64,000 nt of DNA from Erysipelotrichaceae bacterium (GCA_022772735.1 JALEZD010000018.1:186001-250000), one strand, 5' to 3'. Positions 1-9,521 are shown, counted from the first letter of the stretch. The notes: generated by a model not told the origin, from the sequence alone. Numbers and translations: made by a program.

Positions 1-868
1 CAACTCTCACTTCTTTTTTTGCATTATAAATTTTAGTAACAGTTTTATTCCAGTCATTTAAATCAATTTTATTAGTTTTTATTCCTAACTCTTTACAAAT
101 TATTTCAGAAATGTTTTGTTTTTCTAACATTAATGGAGCTTCATACAAATCATTAACTGTTATATTTTCAATGACATTAGTTTTTTTCACATTACAAAAA
201 AGTGATATTTTATTTTTTATTTCTTCATCCAAATTATCATCACACCTTGCAACAATTATATCCGGTGAAATACCTGCCATCTGTAAATCTTTAACAGATC
301 TTTGAGTTGGTTTTGATTTTAATTCAGTTGAACCTGGAACAGTTAAAACAAGTGTTACATGAATATATATACATTCATTTTCTAAACCAACCTGTCTTAT
401 TGCTTCAATAAAAGGTTGTGCTTCAATATCTCCAACAGTACCTCCCACCTCAATAATTGCAACATCCGCAAAATTTGATTTACCTACAGAATAAATAAAA
501 TCTTTAATCTCGTTTGTAATGTGGGGAATAATTTGTACTGTTTCTCCAAGATACTCTCCACGCCTTTCCTTGCTTAAAACATTCCAATAAACCTTTCCTG
601 TGGTTATATTAGAATATTTATCTAAATTTTCATCAATAAACCTTTCATAATGACCTAAATCCAAATCAGCTTCTGCCCCATCTTCTGTAACAAAAACTTC
701 TCCATGTTGGTATGGTGACATTGTACCTGGATCCACATTAATATATGGATCTAGTTTTGATGATGCAACTTTTAATCCTCGTGATTTTAATAATCTTCCA
801 ATTGATGCCGCTGTTATCCCTTTACCAAGTCCTGAAACAACCCCTCCAGTAACAAAAATATACTTCAT
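1..868 (-). CDS. pyrG: CTP synthase, N-terminal part (runs off the left edge)
   Basis: CTP synthase makes CTP from UTP, ATP and glutamine in the cytoplasm. The visible ~289 residues are the N-terminal synthetase domain. It opens with [20 protein letters not shown], the family P-loop start, followed by [20 protein letters not shown] and [14 protein letters not shown], which are signature stretches of the nucleotide site. The C-terminal glutaminase domain lies outside the window. The ATG at 866-868 has a strong AAAGGAGAAT ribosome site at 871-880. The gene has its own promoter (960-988) with a hairpin in the leader (893-950), so expression is probably attenuated. No frameshift is seen. Assignment is very secure; only the 3' end is missing. 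Confidence 0.96.
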   Translation of the reverse strand, partial: MKYIFVTGGVVSGLGKGITAASIGRLLKSRGLKVASSKLDPYINVDPGTMSPYQHGEVFVTEDGAEADLDLGHYERFIDENLDKYSNITTGKVYWNVLSKERRGEYLGETVQIIPHITNEIKDFIYSVGKSNFADVAIIEVGGTVGDIEAQPFIEAIRQVGLENECIYIHVTLVLTVPGSTELKSKPTQRSVKDLQMAGISPDIIVARCDDNLDEEIKNKISLFCNVKKTNVIENITVNDLYEAPLMLEKQNISEIICKELGIKTNKIDLNDWNKTVTKIYNAKKEVRV

Positions 869-892
869 AAATTCTCCTTTACAATTAAACAC

Positions 893-950
893 AAAAAAAG
901 AGGTTACAAAACCAAACGAACCAAATGTCGTTTTTTTTGAACCTCTTTTT
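893..950 (-). terminator. Hairpin terminator in the pyrG leader (candidate attenuator)
   Basis: On the minus strand, arms AAAGAGGTT (940-948 side) and AACCTCTTT (897-905 side) pair, and an inner AAACGA/TCGTTT stem lies within the loop. The 3' arm is followed by a run of seven T. It lies after the stop of the CcdA-TlpA gene but also downstream of a consensus promoter at 960-988. It can therefore end upstream transcripts and also act as an attenuator for pyrG. That pairing is seen directly; the regulatory role is inference. Confidence 0.75.
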
Positions 951-959
951 AACTCAACC

Positions 960-988
960 ATTATATGATAACAATTTTTCAATTTCAA
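960..988 (-). promoter_or_regulatory. pyrG promoter
   Basis: TTGAAA (983-988, read on minus), a 17-bp spacer and a perfect TATAAT (960-965) lie between the stop of the upstream gene and the leader hairpin. The predicted start is near 953. The first transcribed bases are not the GGGC run used in the known Bacillus pyrG reiterative-transcription switch. Confidence 0.75.
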
Positions 989-990
989 GA

Positions 991-2169
991 CTATTTTTTA
1001 CTTTTTTCAATAATTTCTTCTAACAATTCTTTAGGCATAAACCCAGGCAAATATCCTAGCATACTACCATCAGGTTTATACACATATGATGTTGGATATC
1101 CTGTAACTTGATAAAGTCTTTTAACATTAAAATCTTCATCGTAAACTACATTTAAAGTATACCCTCCATCTTTCATAAATTTTTCCACTTCATCTATGCT
1201 TTTTTCCATGCCATCATTTGGAGTTGCAACTAAAATTATTTCTATATCATCACGAGTATTTTTCACTTCTTCTAAAACTGGTAACTCTTGATTACAATAA
1301 TGACACCAAGTTCCATAAAAAGTAACCATAACTGTTTTGCCTTTAAAATCACTTAAGGTGATACTTTCTCCATTACCTTTTTTTAGCGTAAAATCATATT
1401 TTTCAATTTCAGTTTTCTTAGTATTTTCATTAACACTTTCAACAGATTGATTATTCGAAACTTTATTTCCATCAAGCAATTGTATAATTTCTTTAGATGA
1501 TTTATAAATCATATTTATTCCTAAAGCAATAATTATAACACCTGCAATTATTCCTGTTTTATTTACTACATTTTGATATTTTTTAAGTATTGAAAGGATA
1601 GTTTCAGTAAACAAACCTAACAATAAAAACATAAAAATAAATCCAAGAGTATAAAATCCAATATATATGAATCCTTCTACTCTTGATGCAGCATTTGCAG
1701 CCTTTAATATTGCAGAGGCAAGTAATGGGCCAACACAGGGTGACCAAGAAAAACTAAATAAAAAACCTAATAAATACGCAGTTAAAAAATTCATTTTATT
1801 TAAATTGATTTTAAATGGTAAGTTAAATCCAACATTTAAAAATGGAATTTCAATTACCTTCATCGCAATTAATCCAAAAAACAATAAAATAATCCCACTA
1901 AATAAAGAAAATAAAACCGAATATTTTGATGTAATGCTTTGTAAAGAAGAAACAGACAATGCAATCACAAAAAATACTGTAGAAATTCCTAAAACAAAAA
2001 ACAATGTTGTTAATAAAACCGTACTTTTTTTATAAACTGTATTACCATTTTCATCAACAGATTTTGAACCTTGAGTCAAATATCCCATATAAAGTGGAAT
2101 TACCGGTAAAACACAAGGTGAAAAAAACGATAAAACCCCTTCAATAAATAATGCTAAATAATTTCCCAT
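991..2169 (-). CDS. CcdA-like membrane protein fused to a TlpA/ResA-like thioredoxin domain
   Basis: A 392-residue fusion. Residues ~1-220 form a multi-span CcdA/DsbD-type membrane domain with the two conserved cysteine motifs [16 protein letters not shown] and [10 protein letters not shown], which pass electrons across the membrane. After a short hydrophilic linker (~235-255), residues ~256-392 form an extracytoplasmic thioredoxin-like domain with the active site TWCHYC and a cis-proline motif near GYPTSYVY. The fusion would carry reducing power from cytoplasmic thioredoxin to exported substrates in one chain. It starts 9 bases after uppP and is probably co-transcribed with it. Domain assignment is secure; the substrate is unknown. 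Cysteine-bearing exported proteins in this window, such as the M23 peptidase, are possible clients. Confidence 0.9.
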   Translation of the reverse strand: MGNYLALFIEGVLSFFSPCVLPVIPLYMGYLTQGSKSVDENGNTVYKKSTVLLTTLFFVLGISTVFFVIALSVSSLQSITSKYSVLFSLFSGIILLFFGLIAMKVIEIPFLNVGFNLPFKINLNKMNFLTAYLLGFLFSFSWSPCVGPLLASAILKAANAASRVEGFIYIGFYTLGFIFMFLLLGLFTETILSILKKYQNVVNKTGIIAGVIIIALGINMIYKSSKEIIQLLDGNKVSNNQSVESVNENTKKTEIEKYDFTLKKGNGESITLSDFKGKTVMVTFYGTWCHYCNQELPVLEEVKNTRDDIEIILVATPNDGMEKSIDEVEKFMKDGGYTLNVVYDEDFNVKRLYQVTGYPTSYVYKPDGSMLGYLPGFMPKELLEEIIEKSKK

Positions 2170-2178
2170 TGAAATCTC

Positions 2179-3018
2179 CTATATAACTTTAAAAATAGAA
2201 AATAAAATTACAACTATTCCTACAATTATTCTATAGTAACCAAATATTTTAAAGTCATTTTTACGAATGTATTTCATCAATTCTTTTATCGCAAAAATTG
2301 AAACAATAAAAGCTGTAATCATACCTATTAGTAACACAGAAATTCCAAACATATCAAGACTAATGCCCAATTTAATAAGTTTTAGTAAACTAGCACCAAA
2401 CATTACAGGAATAGATAAGAAAAATGAAAACTCTGTAGCTAAAGGCCTTGACACCCCAAGTAACAATGAACCTAAAATTGTTGAACCACTTCTTGATGTC
2501 CCTGGTATTAAAGCAAGCATTTGAAACATTCCTATAAAAGCTGCTGTCTTAAATGTCAATTTACCCATTGTTTCAATTTTAACTTGTGGTTTTTTCATTT
2601 CAATTATTATAAATGCAATACCATAAACAATTAATGCAATAGCAACAGGAATTGGTTTATAAAGTAAAGTATCTATATAATCATCGAATAATATTCCAAC
2701 AATTCCCGCTGGAATAGAAGCTATTAAAACTTTAATCCATAGTCTAATTGTTCTAACTTTTTCTTTTTCATCTTTATTTTTTGAAAAAGGATTTAATTTA
2801 TTAAAATATAAAAATAAAACAGCCAATATACTTCCTAATTGAATAACAACAAAAAACATATCTACAAATTCTTTATTAATAACCTCATCTGCATATACTT
2901 TCATTGATAATAATGAATCAATAATAATCATATGACCTGTACTACTAATTGGTAACCATTCAGTAATACCTTGAACAATACCTAATATTATCGCTTTTAT
3001 AATTTCAATAATAAACAT
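2179..3018 (-). CDS. uppP: Undecaprenyl-diphosphatase (UppP/BacA)
   Basis: A polytopic membrane enzyme that dephosphorylates undecaprenyl pyrophosphate to recycle the lipid carrier for cell-wall synthesis; it also gives bacitracin tolerance. Both family motifs are present: the glutamate-containing GITEWLPISSTGHMII near the N-terminus and PGTSRSGSTI in the middle, with about eight hydrophobic segments. I chose the ATG at 3016-3018 (279 aa) over the one at 3039. It has GAGG upstream, starts at the usual family position (MFIIEIIKAIILGIVQG), and the upstream ATG lies almost on the predicted transcription start (TATAAT at 3044-3049). A lineage that keeps this enzyme makes a peptidoglycan wall, unlike true mycoplasmas. 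Confidence 0.94.
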   Translation of the reverse strand: MFIIEIIKAIILGIVQGITEWLPISSTGHMIIIDSLLSMKVYADEVINKEFVDMFFVVIQLGSILAVLFLYFNKLNPFSKNKDEKEKVRTIRLWIKVLIASIPAGIVGILFDDYIDTLLYKPIPVAIALIVYGIAFIIIEMKKPQVKIETMGKLTFKTAAFIGMFQMLALIPGTSRSGSTILGSLLLGVSRPLATEFSFFLSIPVMFGASLLKLIKLGISLDMFGISVLLIGMITAFIVSIFAIKELMKYIRKNDFKIFGYYRIIVGIVVILFSIFKVI

Positions 3019-3043
3019 TACACATACCTCAATTTCCATAAAA

Positions 3044-3073
3044 ATTATATCATAAATTAAAAAAGGGATTCAC
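3044..3073 (-). promoter_or_regulatory. Promoter candidate for uppP and the CcdA-TlpA gene
   Basis: A perfect TATAAT -10 box lies at 3044-3049 on the minus strand. The -35 is weak (GTGAAT at 18 bp). It immediately follows the malQ terminator, so a separate transcription unit begins here. Confidence 0.5.
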
Positions 3074-3079
3074 ATCCCT
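3057..3079 (-). terminator. Terminator after malQ
   Basis: Stem AGGGAT/ATCCCT with a 4-base loop, followed on the minus strand by six T. The stem overlaps the malQ stop codon (TGA at 3070-3072). It closes the malE-F-G-amylase-malQ operon. Confidence 0.85.
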
Positions 3080-4521
3080 CTATAATAATTTTCATTCATT
3101 TCTTTAAGTGTTGGAACTAAATTTCTAAGTTTTTCAAAAGATTTTAGTTTAAATTGCCAATTTGGATTCCCTACAGTTCCAGGTGTATTTATTCTACAAT
3201 CATCATCTAAATTTAAAATGTCTACAATCGGTGCAATCGCAATTTCTGCATAGCTATCCAAAATCATCGCCACAAAATCTAATCCTATACTTCCATAATC
3301 ATATCCATGTTCATCTAAATATTCTCTTGCAGCACTTTTCTCTTTTTTACTTAATGAATTATACCAACCTTTTATCGTCTGATTATCATGTGTTCCAGTA
3401 TAAATAATCAAATTCTCTTTGTCATTTTCGTTTTTCTCAATGTCAAATGAAAATTGTAGTATTCTCATACCCTTAAAATTATAATGATCTCTAAGAGTCA
3501 AAACTTCTTTTCTTAAATCTCCTAAATCTTCAACCACAATATCAATATCTTCAATTTCCTCAAAAACCTTATCAAAAAACTCATATCCTGGTGCTTTTAT
3601 CCATTTCCCTTCAACTGCAGTAGGGCATGATGCTGGGATTTTCCAATATGTATCAAAAGCTCTAAAATGATCAATTCTAATAGTATCAAACAATTTTGAA
3701 TTGTATTTTAATCTATCAATCCAAAATTTAAAATCATCTTTTTTAATCGCATTCCAATTATAAATCGGATTACCCCATCTTTGACCTGTTTCACTAAAAT
3801 AATCTGGTGGTACACCTGCAATAAAAGTAGGTCTTCCATCTTTATCTAATAGGAACATTTTTTGGTTAAACCAGACATCATCACTATCAATCCCAACATA
3901 AATGGGCATATCCCCCATTATACTTATACCATTATTATTTGCGTATTCTTTTAAGCTCATCCACTGTTTGTATAATGTATACTGGATAAACATTTCAAAT
4001 TCTATATCTTCATTATATTGTTCAACATTAAATTTTTTATCTTTTGCCCAATTTTTTTGTTTGTTTTCCCATGTATTCCAACAATCAAGATTATTTTTCT
4101 TTTTTAAAGTTAAAAATACCGCATAATTATAAACCCAATCAAATTTGATAAATTCATAAAATCCTTCATCTTTTACAAATTTTTTAAATGCTTCTTTTAA
4201 ATATTTCTGTTTATAAATTCTAACATTTTCAAAATCAACACTATCACTATTTTTATTAAAAGGCTTTACTTTATTTATTAAACCTTCCTCTTGTAATAAA
4301 TCTAAAGAAACATATAAATCATCCATAGCCTTTGAAGAATATGGTTGATATGGTGAATTTCCATAACCAAGTGGATTAAGTGGAAGAATTTGCCAAATAG
4401 TAAATCCACTTTCCTTTAATAAATCTATAAATTCAAAACTAGATTTACCAAAATCTCCAACACCATAATTTGATGGTAATGATGAAACTGGCAACAAAAT
4501 ACCCGATTTTCTATCTCCCAT
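3070..4521 (-). CDS. malQ: 4-alpha-glucanotransferase (amylomaltase)
   Basis: A 483-residue GH77 enzyme that moves glucosyl chains between maltodextrins and releases glucose, giving chains long enough for phosphorylase. Visible motifs are the N-terminal SGILLPVSSLPSNYGVGDFG, the nucleophile region IRIDHFRAF, the acid/base region VVEDLGDLRKEV, and GTHDNQT for the third carboxylate. Length is typical of bacterial amylomaltase (~490). It starts 2 bases after the amylase stop and ends in a TGA at its terminator, being the last gene of the maltodextrin operon. Confidence 0.95.
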   Translation of the reverse strand: MGDRKSGILLPVSSLPSNYGVGDFGKSSFEFIDLLKESGFTIWQILPLNPLGYGNSPYQPYSSKAMDDLYVSLDLLQEEGLINKVKPFNKNSDSVDFENVRIYKQKYLKEAFKKFVKDEGFYEFIKFDWVYNYAVFLTLKKKNNLDCWNTWENKQKNWAKDKKFNVEQYNEDIEFEMFIQYTLYKQWMSLKEYANNNGISIMGDMPIYVGIDSDDVWFNQKMFLLDKDGRPTFIAGVPPDYFSETGQRWGNPIYNWNAIKKDDFKFWIDRLKYNSKLFDTIRIDHFRAFDTYWKIPASCPTAVEGKWIKAPGYEFFDKVFEEIEDIDIVVEDLGDLRKEVLTLRDHYNFKGMRILQFSFDIEKNENDKENLIIYTGTHDNQTIKGWYNSLSKKEKSAAREYLDEHGYDYGSIGLDFVAMILDSYAEIAIAPIVDILNLDDDCRINTPGTVGNPNWQFKLKSFEKLRNLVPTLKEMNENYYRGM

Positions 4522-4523
4522 AA

Positions 4524-5960
4524 TTAACCTTTACTTTCTAATATAACTACATCGTATTTATCGATTATCAATTTATTATTTTCAATACGACTTTTATATA
4601 ATTTATCTAAAATCTTATAACTATTTTCAACAACAATATCTTCATCACTCAAATTAATCAAAACAATGACATCATCATATTTAATTGAAAAAACTCTACT
4701 ATCTATATCTATAAAATTTACTTCACTAAAATTATTTACATAAGTATTTCTAAATTTTATTATTTTTTTATAATGATTTAATAATGAATTTTTATCTGAC
4801 ATCTGAATTTTTACTGATGTATCAATTTGGCTTTTGTAATCACTATTAAGTGGATTTTTAGTATCATTTCCTTCGCCCCAAAGCATAGACAAGCGTTTAT
4901 TTTCATCTTTTCCACTACCTTTTAACCCTATTTCTTCCCCATAGTATATAAAAGGAATTCCTGAAGATAAAATATATATACTGCTAGCCAATTTCTGTTT
5001 TTCTAAACTATTTAAATAACCTGCACTTCTTCCTTGATCATGATTAGATAAAAATATGCTTGGTTTATTAAATGCATTATAATTATCAACCATTCTTTTA
5101 GCTAAATCTCTGCCATTTTTGTTATTAATGGATTTTACAATCAATCCATCATTTCCACTTGCAGTAAAATCAAACAAGGAATCTATGCCACTATCATAAT
5201 GTGATTTAATTACCCCTTCACTTGAATAAACTTCTCCAACCACAAATGAATCTTCTTTTTTATCTTTAATTATTTTATTTAACCAACTAACAAATTCATT
5301 ATTTTTTTCTACATTATTAGAATAATAATATAAAACTGCATCTAATCTAAAACCCTTAACTCCCAAATCAAGCCAATATTCAACTATTTTTTTTATTTCT
5401 TCCCTAACAGTTAAATTATCTAAATTCAAATCAGGCATTCCATCCCAAAATCTTGCCTCATAATAATATCCATCTTTAATACTTGCATAACCAGATTTTT
5501 TTTCATTTGAAAAGTTATAAAATTTACACTTTGGATTAGATTCACACTCACCATTTAAAAAAGCATTTTTAGCTTCAATAAACCATGGATGTGTATCAGA
5601 AGTATGATTTAAAACCAAATCGATAATTACATCAATATTTTTTGATTTAGCTTTAGAAATTAAATTTTTAAAATCTTCTATATTCCCATATGATGTATCA
5701 ATTTCATAGTAATTATCCACATCATACTTATGATATGTTTCACTTGGGTTAATAGGCATTAACCATATCCCACCAACACCTAAGCCTGATAAATAATCTA
5801 GCTTAGCAGTTACACCGTTTAAATCACCTACACCATCATTATTACTATCATTAAATGATGCTACAAATATTTCATAATAAACATCACTTTTAATACTTTT
5901 TACATTACATGATGTAAGCATAATACAACAAACAAGTACAACAAAAAGTTTTTTTATCAT
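4524..5960 (-). CDS. Secreted GH13 alpha-amylase lipoprotein
   Basis: A 478-residue glycoside hydrolase family 13 enzyme that would cut extracellular starch or glycogen into maltodextrins. The start is the ATG at 5958-5960, which overlaps the malG stop as ATGA. The in-frame extension further upstream only reads through malG in another frame. The N-terminus MIKKLFVVLVCCIMLTSC is a lipoprotein signal ending in the lipobox LTSC, so the enzyme is tethered outside. Catalytic blocks are visible: DLVLNHTSDTHPWF, GFRLDAV (nucleophile Asp), VVGEVY (acid/base Glu) and LSNHDQGR. Its place between malG and malQ couples digestion to uptake. A neopullulanase- or cyclomaltodextrinase-like specificity cannot be excluded. 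Confidence 0.9.
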   Translation of the reverse strand: MIKKLFVVLVCCIMLTSCNVKSIKSDVYYEIFVASFNDSNNDGVGDLNGVTAKLDYLSGLGVGGIWLMPINPSETYHKYDVDNYYEIDTSYGNIEDFKNLISKAKSKNIDVIIDLVLNHTSDTHPWFIEAKNAFLNGECESNPKCKFYNFSNEKKSGYASIKDGYYYEARFWDGMPDLNLDNLTVREEIKKIVEYWLDLGVKGFRLDAVLYYYSNNVEKNNEFVSWLNKIIKDKKEDSFVVGEVYSSEGVIKSHYDSGIDSLFDFTASGNDGLIVKSINNKNGRDLAKRMVDNYNAFNKPSIFLSNHDQGRSAGYLNSLEKQKLASSIYILSSGIPFIYYGEEIGLKGSGKDENKRLSMLWGEGNDTKNPLNSDYKSQIDTSVKIQMSDKNSLLNHYKKIIKFRNTYVNNFSEVNFIDIDSRVFSIKYDDVIVLINLSDEDIVVENSYKILDKLYKSRIENNKLIIDKYDVVILESKG

Positions 5961-6799
5961 CCTTTTGCTCCACCAGCAGTAACTCCTCCAACATAATATT
6001 TTTGCATTGTGATAAACAATATTGTAATTGGTATTGCTATAATAACTGCTCCGGCACAAAATTGAGTAAAATATTGAGTGATATTCTCTCTACTAATCAT
6101 TTGGAATAATCCAAGTGCCACAGTATAACTTGAATAATTATCCTTCATAATTACAGAAACAAATATAAAATCTAACCATGGTGCAATAAAAGATGTTAAA
6201 ACTGTATAAACAATTATTGGTTTTGACATAGGTAATGTTATTTTCCAAAACACTTGATTTTTTGTTGCACCATCGATTAATGCAGCTTCATCTATTGCCT
6301 TAGGGATTGTATCGAAAAATCCTTTTGCAATATAATATCCCATTGCTGCTCCACCTGAATAAACTAGTATTAATGAAGTCAAACTTTGAACAAGTCCAAA
6401 AGCTTTCAAAATATGATATATTGCAATCATTGCCATAAATCCAGGAAACATACCTAAAACAAGTATTATATTCATTAATGGTTTTCTCATTTTAAATCTT
6501 AATCTTGAAAATGCATAACTTGTAAGTAAAACTATTATTGTAGTTATTATACATGTACACACCGCAACAAAAAGAGTATTCATAAACCATCTTGGAAAAT
6601 TAAATAACCTAGTATCTGTAAAAAGCTTTATATAGTTATCTAAAGTCCATTGTTTTGGAATAATATAAGAAGTAAATGCTCCTCCCTCTTTTCTAAATGA
6701 TTGCATTACTAGCCAAGCAATAGGGAAAATCCAAATAACACTTAAAACAGATAGAATAGTGTATATTAATAAATTAGACATTCTTTCTTTATTTTTCAT
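5957..6799 (-). CDS. malG: Maltodextrin ABC transporter permease, MalG type
   Basis: A 280-residue inner-membrane permease with about six transmembrane segments. The cytoplasmic EAA loop reads EAALIDGATKNQVFWKITLP, the ATPase-docking motif of carbohydrate (CUT1) permeases. It overlaps malF by 4 bases (ATGA) and overlaps the amylase start by 4, so the genes are translationally coupled. Pairing with the larger MalF partner and the MalE lipoprotein makes the maltodextrin assignment likely. No ATPase gene is present in the window, so a shared MsmX/MalK-like ATPase encoded elsewhere is inferred. Confidence 0.92.
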   Translation of the reverse strand: MKNKERMSNLLIYTILSVLSVIWIFPIAWLVMQSFRKEGGAFTSYIIPKQWTLDNYIKLFTDTRLFNFPRWFMNTLFVAVCTCIITTIIVLLTSYAFSRLRFKMRKPLMNIILVLGMFPGFMAMIAIYHILKAFGLVQSLTSLILVYSGGAAMGYYIAKGFFDTIPKAIDEAALIDGATKNQVFWKITLPMSKPIIVYTVLTSFIAPWLDFIFVSVIMKDNYSSYTVALGLFQMISRENITQYFTQFCAGAVIIAIPITILFITMQKYYVGGVTAGGAKG

Positions 6800-8187
6800 G
6801 AGAAATCATCCTCCTGTTTAACTGCACTTGTATTATTGTAAACAATAAGTGAAACTACACTTACAACAATAAATATTATGATTCCAATTGTACTTGCTAA
6901 AGAATAGTTTTGTTCATTAACAGTCAGTTTATAAAGCCATGTAACAAGTAAATCTGTTTCACCAGCTTGATAAAGATTTAATGATAATGGTCCTCCTCCA
7001 GTCAACAAATAAATAACATTAAAATTGTTTATATTTCCAACAAATTGAGTAATCAAATATGGAGTAGTTACATGTAACATATATGGCAATGTTATATAGA
7101 AAAACTGTTGTCTTGGACTTGCTCCATCTAATTTACTTGCCTCATATATATCTTCAGGAATATTTAATAGTACTCCACTTGTAATAAGCATTGTATATGG
7201 TATACCAACCCATAAATTAACAATAATTATTGTAACTTTAGCTAAAAACGGATCACTTAAAAACGGAATAAAATCAGAAACTAATCCTAAATTTTTCAAT
7301 AAAACATTTAATGCTCCTTGATCATGCAATAATTTTGCCATAAGCATTAAACTTACAAATTGTGGAACTGCAATTGTAGTTACAAATATTGTTCTCCACA
7401 TTTTCTTTAATTTAATACCTTTTTTATTAATAATAATTGCTAAAAGCATTCCTAAAAAATAGTTTAAGAATGTTGCAAATACTGCCCAAATAATTGTCCA
7501 TACAAATAATCTGGCAAATGTAGATGACCAAAGTGCATTTCCACCAAAAATATTTTGGAAGTTACTTAAACCAACCCATGTAAATAAATTCCCTGGAGGT
7601 TGATGATTTTTATCAAAGTTTGTAAATGCAATTAAAATCATAAAAATTAATGGCACAACAGTAAATAGGACTGTTAAAACTACTGGCACAAGCAAAATTG
7701 TTATGTGGAAGTTTTTGTCAAACATATCTCTATAATCTTGTTTAAAAGTAGGAAGTTTTTTACCCTCTTTAATAAGTCTTTCATTCCTAATCGCAATTTT
7801 TACTTGCCAAAAATAAAATCCAATTAAAACTATTGTGACTAAAATTGCACTAACACCAAAAAGAAGCAACAACATTGAGTTATCACCTTGTTGTACACGG
7901 AAAATCTGAGCTTTCTCATCCCAAACTTCACCTTGAGTATTAATTCCCAGTGTTTTTAACATACTTAAATAGTACCCACCAGAACTAACCATAAAAATTA
8001 TGTATAAAACTTGTATTAATAAGAAAAATAATCCTTTAACATATTGTTTTCTAGCTAAAGAACCAAATCCCATAACAAAATACGAAGTTTTTGTAATTAA
8101 ATCCCCTTTTATAAAATTTATAAAAAAGTTTTTTATTTCATATACAAACAAACTAAATATTTTATTAAAGGTACTTTTCACTTCCAT
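6796..8187 (-). CDS. malF: Maltodextrin ABC transporter permease, MalF type
   Basis: A 463-residue permease, longer than MalG because of an N-terminal extension with extra membrane segments and a hydrophilic periplasmic-type region (~75-120), as is usual in MalF. The EAA loop EASKLDGASPRQQFFYITLP near residue 355 is the ATPase contact. The ATG at 8185-8187 has an AGGAGG-type site just upstream. A strong inverted repeat (8210-8233) separates it from malE and probably sets the malE:malFG expression ratio. Confidence 0.92.
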   Translation of the reverse strand: MEVKSTFNKIFSLFVYEIKNFFINFIKGDLITKTSYFVMGFGSLARKQYVKGLFFLLIQVLYIIFMVSSGGYYLSMLKTLGINTQGEVWDEKAQIFRVQQGDNSMLLLLFGVSAILVTIVLIGFYFWQVKIAIRNERLIKEGKKLPTFKQDYRDMFDKNFHITILLVPVVLTVLFTVVPLIFMILIAFTNFDKNHQPPGNLFTWVGLSNFQNIFGGNALWSSTFARLFVWTIIWAVFATFLNYFLGMLLAIIINKKGIKLKKMWRTIFVTTIAVPQFVSLMLMAKLLHDQGALNVLLKNLGLVSDFIPFLSDPFLAKVTIIIVNLWVGIPYTMLITSGVLLNIPEDIYEASKLDGASPRQQFFYITLPYMLHVTTPYLITQFVGNINNFNVIYLLTGGGPLSLNLYQAGETDLLVTWLYKLTVNEQNYSLASTIGIIIFIVVSVVSLIVYNNTSAVKQEDDFS

Positions 8188-8209
8188 AAATTACCTCCTA
8201 TAAAAATAA

Positions 8210-8233
8210 AGGGTAAAACATAAGTTTTACCCT
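8210..8233 (-). terminator. Intercistronic hairpin between malE and malF
   Basis: Perfect 10-bp inverted repeat AGGGTAAAAC / GTTTTACCCT with a 4-base loop, then a T-rich stretch on the minus strand. In sugar ABC operons such hairpins partially terminate or protect the 3' end, leaving more binding protein than permease. That role is inferred from position. Confidence 0.7.
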
Positions 8234-8248
8234 AAAGCCTCAACCTAA

Positions 8249-9475
8249 TTAGTTAGAACTTGGTTTTGTAGAAATTTGTTCAACCATTGTATCTAATAAT
8301 GTTTTAAGATCAGTTGAATAATCCTTAGCTTCCATTGTAGCCCCAAATGCTTCTGCTGGTGCCCAATATGTACCTAATACATTCTTTTGAGATGTTCCAA
8401 ATGGATTTTGTGCTTGTAAAGCTGCAATCGCAACATCTTCACTTACTTCAGGCATACTTGCTGCATTAATATTTGAAGGAAGTAATTGTCTAGCTTCAAA
8501 TCTCTTCTTTTGATTGTCTTCATTAGTTAAGAAATCAGCTAAATCCATTGCTTGTTCAGGATATTTAGTTTGTGAGTTAACACCTAAAACTTTATAACCT
8601 ACAAATGAACCCATTTGTACTAAACCACTCTTAGTAGTAAATTCAGGAAGTTTAGTAGCCGCATAGTTATCACCTAACGCTTCTTTAATAGCTGCAGCAT
8701 TCCAAGTTCCAGATACACCAGCTGCAATAGTATCACCCATACCTGCAACTAAAATTGAATCATCACCAGTTAAGAATGCTGGATCAGCTGTAAATGCTTT
8801 TATTGCTTCTGCTGTTTCTAAACCTTTTTCATTATTGAAGTTTGTAACTTGTACTCCATCTTCAATTGTTAATGTTCCACCATTACCTAAGAAGAATGAA
8901 GCAATATACCAACCATTTGATACATCCATAAATACTTTTTTATTAGCTGCAGCAGCTTTTGCTAGCATTGCATCTAATGATTTAACATCTTCTTCAGTAA
9001 ATACACTTGAATCATAATATAAGAAATATCCATTATCAGCAGTCATAGGATATCCATATAGTTGTCCATCATAAGATGCTCCTTCAATAGAACCTTCTGA
9101 ATTGCGTGATTTAATTTCTTCAGCGTTTCTTGTAACTTTATATAATGCACCTGCACCAACTAAATCGTTGATTTGGTCATTCGCAAATGCAAATACATCA
9201 GCCGCAGCAGCTGGATCTTCTAAATATCTTGTTTTAGCATCTGCTTCACTTACAACACCTAATTTAATATCCCATTTTGTTTCTGGGTGTGCTTGAATAA
9301 ATTCATCTACCATTCCTTGTAAAACTGCTTGTTCTTCTTGTGAACCCCAAACAGTTAAAGATACTGTATCTCCAGTTTTTGTTTCTGTAGTAGTTGAATT
9401 ATTTGAAGATGGACTACATGCACTAACACTTAGTAGCATTAATGACGCAATCAAAGTTGATAGTAGTTTTTTCAT
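8249..9475 (-). CDS. malE: Maltodextrin-binding lipoprotein
   Basis: A 408-residue solute-binding lipoprotein of ABC uptake. Signal peptide and lipobox MKKLLSTLIASLMLLSVSAC put the mature N-terminal cysteine at residue 20, followed by a Ser/Thr/Asn-rich tether. The body carries SLTVWGSQEEQAVLQGMVDE, a typical start of family-1 sugar-binding proteins, and an alanine-rich second lobe as in MalE/MdxE. Codon use is richer in GCA/GCT than its neighbours, as in a highly expressed gene. It has a GGAGG site at 9484-9488. The promoter is covered by a LacI-type operator and flanked by a cre-like site. Confidence 0.93.
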   Translation of the reverse strand: MKKLLSTLIASLMLLSVSACSPSSNNSTTTETKTGDTVSLTVWGSQEEQAVLQGMVDEFIQAHPETKWDIKLGVVSEADAKTRYLEDPAAAADVFAFANDQINDLVGAGALYKVTRNAEEIKSRNSEGSIEGASYDGQLYGYPMTADNGYFLYYDSSVFTEEDVKSLDAMLAKAAAANKKVFMDVSNGWYIASFFLGNGGTLTIEDGVQVTNFNNEKGLETAEAIKAFTADPAFLTGDDSILVAGMGDTIAAGVSGTWNAAAIKEALGDNYAATKLPEFTTKSGLVQMGSFVGYKVLGVNSQTKYPEQAMDLADFLTNEDNQKKRFEARQLLPSNINAASMPEVSEDVAIAALQAQNPFGTSQKNVLGTYWAPAEAFGATMEAKDYSTDLKTLLDTMVEQISTKPSSN

Positions 9476-9497
9476 TAATTCTTACCTCCGTTTTCTT

Positions 9498-9511
9498 GGA
9501 AAACGTTTTCC
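9498..9511. promoter_or_regulatory. LacI/MalR-type operator at the malE promoter
   Basis: A 14-bp perfect palindrome, GGAAAACGTTTTCC, lies from about +4 to +17 of the predicted malE transcript. The identical 14-mer occurs at the maltodextrin phosphorylase promoter (12339-12352). The central CG and the arms are characteristic of LacI-family sites. The LacI-type gene between the two sites is the obvious ligand. Confidence 0.9.
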
Positions 9512-9521
9512 TTTCTATACT

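Noticed and set aside
893-950. PyrR-type or purine/pyrimidine riboswitch upstream of pyrG
   Set aside because: The leader is too short and has no PyrR-binding loop. Only a terminator-like hairpin is supported.
3070-3072. TGA as a tryptophan codon (Mycoplasma code)
   Set aside because: malQ and the uridine phosphorylase end in TGA at the expected family C-termini, and Trp residues in conserved motifs are TGG.
5713-5721. Perfect DnaA box TTATCCACA (a second copy at 26099-26107) as a sign of oriC
   Set aside because: Both are isolated single boxes inside coding genes, with no cluster, no dnaA or dnaN, and no long intergenic AT region.
5961-6059. N-terminal extension of the amylase
   Set aside because: These codons lie entirely in malG in another frame. 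The ATG at 5960 begins directly with a lipoprotein signal peptide.
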